In this document: positions 1-5,061 of the stretch, one piece after another | Layout of the letters: the number at the start of each line of letters is the position of its first letter | Position numbering within the stretch: position 1 is the first letter of the stretch | Assembly (NCBI GenBank): GCA_027009605.1 | Contig: JALVCY010000469.1 | Span: 1-9,113, forward strand | Origin: Saprospiraceae bacterium | Lineage (GTDB): Bacteria; Bacteroidota; Bacteroidia; Chitinophagales; Saprospiraceae | DNA: 9,113 nucleotides | Direction: 5' to 3' | Translations under genes and position numbers: made by a program | Notes under the pieces: generated by a model | The model's input: the letters and a program-made list of their open reading frames with translations, nothing else | Told to the model about the DNA's origin: nothing | Database searches by the model: none

Positions 1-22
1 CAAAAAAATATGTTTTTTTTAA

Positions 23-30
23 TACATTTG
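23..30 (+). promoter_or_regulatory. Putative Bacteroidota -7 element of the hydrogenase operon
   Basis: TACATTTG is an exact match to the TAnnTTTG -7 consensus of the Bacteroidota housekeeping sigma factor. The matching -33 element (TTTG, about 20 bases upstream) would fall before the start of the window, so the promoter cannot be completed. The implied transcription start is near 35-38, giving a short leader before ATG 51 or ATG 69. It overlaps the first two bases of the TGTGA palindrome. An 8-base match in AT-rich DNA can arise by chance. Confidence 0.4.
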
Positions 31-44
31 TGATGTGTATCACA
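29..44. promoter_or_regulatory. CRP/FNR-type operator palindrome
   Basis: TGTGA-TGTGTA-TCACA has perfect CRP-type half-sites separated by 6 bases. Read as GTGAT-N4-ATCAC it also resembles an FNR-type site (TTGAT-N4-ATCAA) with one substitution per half. It lies just upstream of the usable starts of the small subunit gene. If the TACATTFG-like box at 23-30 (read TACATTTG) is the real -7 element, the operator covers the transcription start, a position typical of repression; with a promoter further upstream it could act otherwise. Control of an uptake hydrogenase by a CRP/FNR-family protein is plausible, but the regulator is not in the window. Confidence 0.55.
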
Positions 45-68
45 TTTTTCATGGTAAAAACATTTCGT

Positions 69-1190
69 ATGGCTACAGATAAGAAGCGAGAAACCTATTT
101 TGAAGCAATGGTAAAACATGGCTATTCTCGGCGTGATTTTATGAGATTTGCGACCTATATGGCCGCCTACATGGGGCTGTCTCAGTCTGCTGTCGGGCAG
201 ATTGCAGGCGCAATGGAAACGAAGCCCCGGCTGCCGGTGATTTGGGAGCATTATCAAGAATGTACTTGCTGTAGTGAGTCGTTTATCCGGTCGGATCACC
301 CGATAGTAGCGGATATTCTTTTGGATAAAATCTCCTTGGATTATACAGAGACCTTGATGGCCGCTTCCGGAGCGCAAGCCGAAGCAGCCAAGCATGATAC
401 CATGAAAAAATATCATGGCGAATACATTCTTTGTGTGGAAGGTTCCGTGCCTTTGGGTGATCACGGTCAATATTGCTGCATTGCCGGTAAAACCGCTTTG
501 GAGCAATTGAAAGAAGCGGCAGAAGGAGCCAAAGCCATTATTGCTTGGGGAAGTTGTGCTTCCAATGGCTGTGTCCAAGCAGCACATCCAAATCCTACAC
601 AGGCTACACCAATACATAAGATTATCAAGAATAAACCCATCATTCGGGTGCCGGGTTGTCCTCCTATCGGTGAAGTAATGGCCGGGGTCATCGTGCATGT
701 AGTGACTTTTGGTCGGTTGCCCGAATTGGATAGGCTAAACCGACCTAAGGCATTTTATTCTAAGCGAGTGCATGATAGTTGTTATCGCCGGCCTTATTAT
801 GATGCCGGTCTCTTTGCAGAAACGTTTGATGACGAAAATGCAAAGAAAGGGTATTGTCTATATAAAGTAGGCTGTAAGGGACCAATGACCTACAATTCGT
901 GTGGTTCTATGAAATGGAACAATGGTGTGAGCTATCCGATTCAATCCGGTCATGGTTGCATTGGTTGCAGTGAAGATGATTTTTGGGATAATGGTCCCCT
1001 TTATGAGCGTTTAACGAGTTTGCCGGGGTTCGGAATAGAAGCTACGGCCGATAAGATTGGTAAAACGGCAGTCGGAGCAGTGGCGGTTGGTGTAGCAGCA
1101 CATGCGATTGCATCTACTATTGCTAAAAAGAAGGCAGTATCCAAGCGCATTAATAGAGGAAAAGAAAACGATGCTCATTTAGATGCTTAA
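69..1190 (+). CDS. hyaA: Group 1d-type [NiFe] uptake hydrogenase small subunit, Tat-exported, O2-tolerant type
   Basis: Electron-transfer subunit of a membrane-bound H2-oxidising hydrogenase, 373 aa, closely resembling E. coli HyaA and Ralstonia HoxK. The Tat signal reads SRRDFMR (residues 20-26), with likely cleavage after A46-G-A48. Proximal cluster cysteines are C65, C67, C68, C163, C168 and C197; C67 and C168 are the two extra cysteines of the [4Fe-3S] cluster of O2-tolerant enzymes, and E124 matches Hyd-1 Glu76. Distal [4Fe-4S] ligands are H235, C238, C263 and C269; medial [3Fe-4S] ligands are C278, C297 and C300. A C-terminal hydrophobic helix (about 333-352) followed by KKK anchors it to the membrane and contacts cytochrome b. 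I chose ATG 69 because MATDKKRETYFEAM aligns with the HyaA N-terminus. ATG 51 is possible; GTG 30 and ATG 33 lie in the operator palindrome. The large subunit follows after 40 bases. Confidence 0.95.
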   Translation: MATDKKRETYFEAMVKHGYSRRDFMRFATYMAAYMGLSQSAVGQIAGAMETKPRLPVIWEHYQECTCCSESFIRSDHPIVADILLDKISLDYTETLMAASGAQAEAAKHDTMKKYHGEYILCVEGSVPLGDHGQYCCIAGKTALEQLKEAAEGAKAIIAWGSCASNGCVQAAHPNPTQATPIHKIIKNKPIIRVPGCPPIGEVMAGVIVHVVTFGRLPELDRLNRPKAFYSKRVHDSCYRRPYYDAGLFAETFDDENAKKGYCLYKVGCKGPMTYNSCGSMKWNNGVSYPIQSGHGCIGCSEDDFWDNGPLYERLTSLPGFGIEATADKIGKTAVGAVAVGVAAHAIASTIAKKKAVSKRINRGKENDAHLDA

Positions 1191-1230
1191 TCCAATTCAA
1201 ATTAAAAAACTAAACCAAAATTAAAGAAAA

Positions 1231-2961
1231 ATGGCTGAAAGAATAGTTGTTGATCCTATAACACGAATCGAAGGTCACCTACGAATAGAAGCAGAGGTGA
1301 AAAACGGGGTGATTACAGATGCTTGGTCTTCTTGTACAATGGTACGGGGATTAGAAAATGTGGTTCGCGGTAGAGACCCAAGAGATGTTTGGGCATTTGT
1401 GCAAAGGACTTGTGGGGTTTGTACTACTGCTCATGCACTGACTTCGGTGCGTGCGGTCGAAGATGCTCTAAAGATAAAGATTCCACCTAATGCTGAGTTG
1501 GTAAGAAACATGATGATTTCGGCTCTTTATCAGCATGATCATGTCGTGCATTTTTATCATTTGCATGCTTTGGACTGGGTGGATGTGGTCGCTTCTCTAA
1601 AAGCAGACCCTGCCGAGACCTCCCGGATAGCACAAAGTATTTCAAATTGGCCTAAAAGTTCACCGGGGTATTTCTCTGATTTGCAAAAGCGCTTGACGAA
1701 GTTTGTCGAGAGTGGACAATTGGGTATTTTTGCCAATGGATATTGGGGACATCCGCAAATGAAACTTCCACCGGAAGTCAATCTTATTGGTGTTGCACAC
1801 TATCTCGAAGCCTTGGAATGGCAAAAAGAAATTGTTAAAGTACACACCATCTTTGGTGGTAAAAATCCACACCCTAACTACTTGGTAGGAGGGATGGCTT
1901 GCGCAATCAATACGGAAAGTCCCGGTGGTTTGAACGCAGAGCGGTTGGCGTATGTGCGTAGATTATTAGAAGATGGCAAACGGTTTATTGAGCAAGTTTA
2001 TATACCTGATTTGTTGGCGATTGCGTCTTATTATAAGGATTGGGGAGCCATTGGTAAAGGATTTGGTAACTATATGAGCTACGGAGAATATCCTACCAAT
2101 GGATTTGGAGACCCGAGTACATTCAAATTTAAGTCCGGTGTTATTCTAGATAGAGATTTGACGAAAGTCCATGAAGTGAATCATAGAAATGACGATATTC
2201 AGGAGTTTGTGAATAATTCGTGGTATGATTATTCCGGTGACGGCAATGCCGGTAAGCATCCTTGGGAAGGAGAGACCAATATTAACTACACCGGGCCGAA
2301 ACCACCGTATGAGCATTTGGACATTAATCAAAAGTATAGCTTTATTAAGACACCGCGTTGGCAAGGAAAGCCTATGGAAGTAGGGCCTTTGGCAAGAGTC
2401 TTGGTGAATTATGTAAGAGGGGATAAAGAGACGGTCGAAGAAGTGACTGCTGTGTTGAAATATTTGGATGTACCGGCAGAAGCATTATTCTCAACCTTGG
2501 GACGCACGGCAGCTAGAGCGATTTGCGCTAAATTATCCGCTAAATGGGGATTGGAGTTTTACGATCAAATGATTGCCAATATTAAAAATGGCGATACGCG
2601 GATGGCTAATATGGAGAAATGGGAGCCTTCTACTTGGCCGGCAGAGGCTAAGGGCGTTGGATTTTCTGAAGCTCCACGGGGTGCATTAGCACACTGGATT
2701 GTTATTAAAGATGGAAAAACGGCTAATTATCAACAAGTCGTGCCTTCTACTTGGAATGCATCTCCTAGAGATCCCAAAGGGCAGCGTTCAGCGTATGAGT
2801 CCACCTTGTTGGGGACGCCGGTAGCGGATAAGAATTTGCCTTTAGAAATCATTCGAACTATCCACTCCTTTGACCCCTGTATTGCCTGTTCTGTGCATTT
2901 GTATGATGAGCATGGCAAGCACATTACGCAAGTGGATAACATCTCAGTTTGTACTATCTAA
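1231..2961 (+). CDS. hyaB: [NiFe] uptake hydrogenase large (catalytic) subunit
   Basis: Catalytic subunit carrying the Ni-Fe(CN)2CO centre, 576 aa, similar along its length to E. coli HyaB (597 aa). The N-terminal L1 region has RIEGH (residues 12-16) with the proton-transfer glutamate E14, then RTCGVC with nickel ligands C61 and C64. The C-terminal L2 motif DPCIACSVH (548-556) supplies C550 and C553. Other family blocks are WPKSSPGYF, GGKNPHPN, MEVGPLAR and EAPRGALAHW. The last 20 residues, after H556, form the extension that the maturation endopeptidase removes once nickel is in place; the gene at 4534 is the obvious candidate. The subunit has no export signal and should be carried through Tat with the small subunit. 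The start follows an A-rich leader without a clear Shine-Dalgarno site. Cytochrome b begins 12 bases after the stop. Confidence 0.97.
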   Translation: MAERIVVDPITRIEGHLRIEAEVKNGVITDAWSSCTMVRGLENVVRGRDPRDVWAFVQRTCGVCTTAHALTSVRAVEDALKIKIPPNAELVRNMMISALYQHDHVVHFYHLHALDWVDVVASLKADPAETSRIAQSISNWPKSSPGYFSDLQKRLTKFVESGQLGIFANGYWGHPQMKLPPEVNLIGVAHYLEALEWQKEIVKVHTIFGGKNPHPNYLVGGMACAINTESPGGLNAERLAYVRRLLEDGKRFIEQVYIPDLLAIASYYKDWGAIGKGFGNYMSYGEYPTNGFGDPSTFKFKSGVILDRDLTKVHEVNHRNDDIQEFVNNSWYDYSGDGNAGKHPWEGETNINYTGPKPPYEHLDINQKYSFIKTPRWQGKPMEVGPLARVLVNYVRGDKETVEEVTAVLKYLDVPAEALFSTLGRTAARAICAKLSAKWGLEFYDQMIANIKNGDTRMANMEKWEPSTWPAEAKGVGFSEAPRGALAHWIVIKDGKTANYQQVVPSTWNASPRDPKGQRSAYESTLLGTPVADKNLPLEIIRTIHSFDPCIACSVHLYDEHGKHITQVDNISVCTI

Positions 2962-2973
2962 AGACTTAGGATT

Positions 2974-3726
2974 ATGGCTACAAAAAACTATAAAAGAGTA
3001 TATGTTTGGGAATTGCCCGTGCGTATCTTCCACTGGCTCAATGCCTTAGCTATTGTGGTGTTGGCTGTTACCGGCTATTTGATTGCGAAGCCGCCGGCGA
3101 TTATGTCCGGTGCTGAAGCCTATAATTCTTACTGGTTTGGTACTGTAAGGGCTGTTCATTTTTCTGCCGCTTATATTTTTGTGGCGGTCATGTTGATGAG
3201 ACTATACTGGGCATTTGTAGGTAACAGATATGCGAGATTGAAAGCCTTTCTGCCTTTCAGCAAAAAGGCTAGGAAAAATTTTGGTCATGTCTTGAAGCAT
3301 GATATTTTGCTCCTTCCGGAAAAGGGAGGAGAAGATTTGTCTCAAGTAAGCGTAGGTCATAATCGAGTGGCGGCATTTTCTTATATTGCGATGTTTTTTG
3401 TTGCCTTGGCGATGGTTTTTACGGGATTTGGTTTGTTCGCAGACAATGCTACTTGGTGGTTTCCCAAGATGTTTGGTTGGGTACCCGAATTTTTAGGAGG
3501 TGACTTTATGGCTCGACGGATTCATCATGTTTTGATGTGGGTGTTTGCTTTGTTTGTGATAGTGCATGTTTATTTGGTGATTTTCCATGATTGGTTAGAA
3601 GGACGAGGCGAGACATCATCTATGGTGAGTGGTTACAAATTTGTGCGAAGAGAAAGAATGTCTAAAACTTTTTTGAGAAAATTAGAAGATGAAGAATTGG
3701 CGGATAAGGTGGATGACGTTGCTTAA
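2974..3726 (+). CDS. hyaC: Ni/Fe-hydrogenase b-type cytochrome subunit
   Basis: Di-haem membrane cytochrome b, 250 aa, of the HyaC/HupC/HoxZ family. It takes electrons from the small subunit's distal cluster and reduces quinone. Four hydrophobic helices are visible (about 21-38, 62-82, 132-155, 185-206). Histidines in family positions include H20 in the opening RIFHWLNA motif, H62 at the start of helix 2, H184/H185 and H198 in helix 4, and H205 in FHDWLEGRGE; several of these are the expected haem ligands. The C-terminal tail after about residue 220 is charged and probably cytoplasmic. The gene lies 12 bases after the large subunit, so the three structural genes are almost certainly co-transcribed, and a strong terminator follows. 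Confidence 0.94.
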   Translation: MATKNYKRVYVWELPVRIFHWLNALAIVVLAVTGYLIAKPPAIMSGAEAYNSYWFGTVRAVHFSAAYIFVAVMLMRLYWAFVGNRYARLKAFLPFSKKARKNFGHVLKHDILLLPEKGGEDLSQVSVGHNRVAAFSYIAMFFVALAMVFTGFGLFADNATWWFPKMFGWVPEFLGGDFMARRIHHVLMWVFALFVIVHVYLVIFHDWLEGRGETSSMVSGYKFVRRERMSKTFLRKLEDEELADKVDDVA

Positions 3727-3754
3727 TTTTTTACCGCTTAAAAAGATTTATATG

Positions 3755-3787
3755 GGTCGATTAGCTTGGGTTAATCGACCTTTTTTT
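3755..3787 (+). terminator. Rho-independent terminator of the structural operon
   Basis: A 9-bp perfect stem, GGTCGATTA (3755-3763) with TAATCGACC (3772-3780), encloses an 8-base loop and is followed at once by seven T residues (3781-3787). It lies 28 bases after the cytochrome b stop. It should end most transcripts of the structural operon, so the maturation genes from 4534 probably need their own promoter or read-through. Confidence 0.88.
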
Positions 3788-3802
3788 ATCTTTGCTTGTG
3801 AC

Positions 3803-4507
3803 GGCTGGTACTTCCGAATTTATTCGGGAGTGGTAAGAGTGGTGACAAACTCGCTGCGCTCTTTGTGATCAGCCAAATAAATTTGGCTGCTACCAAGGGC
3901 TGCTACCAAGGGCTGTAGCTGGTGGCTGGTACTTCCGAATTCATTCGGGGGCTGGTAAGTGTAGCCCTAAACTCGCTGTGCTCTTTGTGGTCAGCCAAAT
4001 GAATTTGGCTGCTACCGAGGCTGTTGTCAACGGCTGGTACTTCCGAATTCATTCGGGAGCTAGGTTAAGTGCGGTCACAAACTCGCTGCGCTCTTTGTGA
4101 TCAGCCAAATGAATTTGGCTGCTACCAAGGGCTGCTACCAAGGGCTGTAGCTGGTGGCTGGTACTTCCGAATTCATTCGGGAGTGGTGAGTGCGGTGACA
4201 AACTCGCTGCGCTCTTTGTGATCAGCCAAATAAATTTGGCTGCTACCAAGGGCTGCTACCGAGGCTGTTATCAACGGGTGGTACTTCCGAATTTATTCGG
4301 GAGTGGTAAGCGTGGTCACAAATTCGCTGCGCTCTTTGTAATCAGCCAAATAAATTTGGCTGCTACCGAGGCTGTTATCAACGGGTGGTACTTCCGAATT
4401 TATTCGGGAGTGGGGTAAGAGTGGTGACAAACTCGCTGCGCTCTTTGTGATCAGCCAAATAAATTTGGCTGCTACCGAGGGCTGATACCGACGGCTGGTA
4501 CCGAGGC
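3803..4507. repeat. Tandem array of six ~110-bp hairpin-bearing repeats plus a partial copy
   Basis: Units begin at GGCTGGTAC or GGGTGGTAC and span 3803-3923 (121 bp), 3924-4031 (108), 4032-4155 (124), 4156-4275 (120), 4276-4382 (107) and 4383-4492 (110); 4493-4507 is a truncated seventh start. Each unit holds three structured elements in order: palindrome P1, CCGAAT-TY-ATTCGG (3814-3827 in unit 1); a foldback ACAAA...TTTGT around the invariant-looking core CTCGCTGCGCTC (3845-3866 in unit 1); and palindrome P2, AGCCAAAT-RA-ATTTGGCT (3871-3888 in unit 1). Units are head to tail with no unique spacers and no credible protein. The array fills nearly all of the roughly 800 bases between cytochrome b and the protease gene. 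I do not recognise the family. It could be a structured RNA, a protein-binding array or an expanded intergenic repeat. Confidence 0.93.
3885..3910. repeat. Nested 13-bp direct duplication inside unit 1
   Basis: GGCTGCTACCAAG occurs twice back to back (3885-3897, 3898-3910) and a third partial GGCTG follows. The same doubling is at 4117-4142 in unit 3, and with one base change (GGCTGCTACCGAG) at 4238-4263 in unit 4. Units 2, 5 and 6 have a single copy. The presence or absence of this 13-mer accounts for the long (120-124) and short (107-110) unit classes. Confidence 0.9.
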
Positions 4508-4533
4508 TAACTACAAGAGAAAAAATAAGAAAA

Positions 4534-5061
4534 ATGAAAGATAAAAGATTTGAGAGACTTCAAGGAACGGATGATTACAATATGGATGAAGACAAGTCCA
4601 ATAAGATTTTAATCTTAGGGATTGGGAATTATCTGATGGGAGATGAAGGCGTGGGGGTACACATTGTACATCGTATGGCGGAGATGGAGCGACCGGACTT
4701 TATAGATGTATTGGACGGGGGTACCGGTGGTTTTTTCTTGATGAATGTATTTGATGATTATGGAAAAGTCATTTTTGTGGATGCGACGATGGACGGCGCA
4801 CCGGGCGGGACGATTAAAACACTGAAGCCTAAGTTTGCATCGGATTTTCCCAATGCCTTGAGTGTCCATGATGTGGGTTTGAAGGATATGATTGAAGCCT
4901 TGTTTATCTTGGGTAAAATGCCTGAATTACACTTGGTGACTATTTCGGTGGAAGCACTCATGCCGATGACGACGGATATGAGTGAGCAGGTCGAAGCTTG
5001 TGTGCCGGCGGCCATTGAGACCATTATTGATTTGGCCAAATCTATCCACGAAGTGACATGA
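4534..5061 (+). CDS. hyaD: [NiFe] hydrogenase maturation endopeptidase (HyaD/HupD, peptidase family M52)
   Basis: Nickel-dependent checkpoint protease that removes the C-terminal extension of the large subunit after the Ni-Fe centre is assembled in the cytoplasm; 175 aa. The family motif GIGNYLMGDEGVGVH (about 29-43) contains E38. D83 (in FVDATMDG) and H102 (in SVHDVG) complete the E/D/H nickel-binding triad, matching HybD Glu16, Asp62 and His93. The MPELHLVTISVE block near 119-130 is also typical. The substrate is most likely the large subunit at 1231, cut after H556. I kept ATG 4534 because its upstream run is A-rich like the other leaders; ATG 4582 (MDEDKSNKILILGIGN) gives a more usual N-terminus and may be the real start. 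The stop overlaps the hypF start by 4 bases (ATGA), suggesting translational coupling. Confidence 0.92.
   Translation: MKDKRFERLQGTDDYNMDEDKSNKILILGIGNYLMGDEGVGVHIVHRMAEMERPDFIDVLDGGTGGFFLMNVFDDYGKVIFVDATMDGAPGGTIKTLKPKFASDFPNALSVHDVGLKDMIEALFILGKMPELHLVTISVEALMPMTTDMSEQVEACVPAAIETIIDLAKSIHEVT

Noticed and set aside
30..68. Upstream starts GTG 30 or ATG 33 for the hydrogenase small subunit
   Set aside because: They lie inside the TGTGA-N6-TCACA palindrome and at or before the probable transcription start, and they add residues absent from HyaA-type N-termini. ATG 69 aligns best with the family; ATG 51 remains possible.
2968..2973. AGGA as a Shine-Dalgarno site for cytochrome b
   Set aside because: It ends only two bases before the ATG, too close for a working Shine-Dalgarno interaction, and the other genes here have none.
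4049..4418. Small reading frames on both strands within the repeat array
   Set aside because: They consist only of repeat sequence read in arbitrary frames and match no family; open frame here follows from the repeat composition.
3803..4507. CRISPR array
   Set aside because: The units are over 100 bp and directly contiguous, with no unique spacers between short identical repeats, and no cas gene is present.
3803..4507. Insertion sequence or MITE with terminal inverted repeats
   Set aside because: No transposase, no clear single pair of terminal inverted repeats around the array and no evident target-site duplication. A MITE-like origin of the single unit cannot be excluded without genome comparison.
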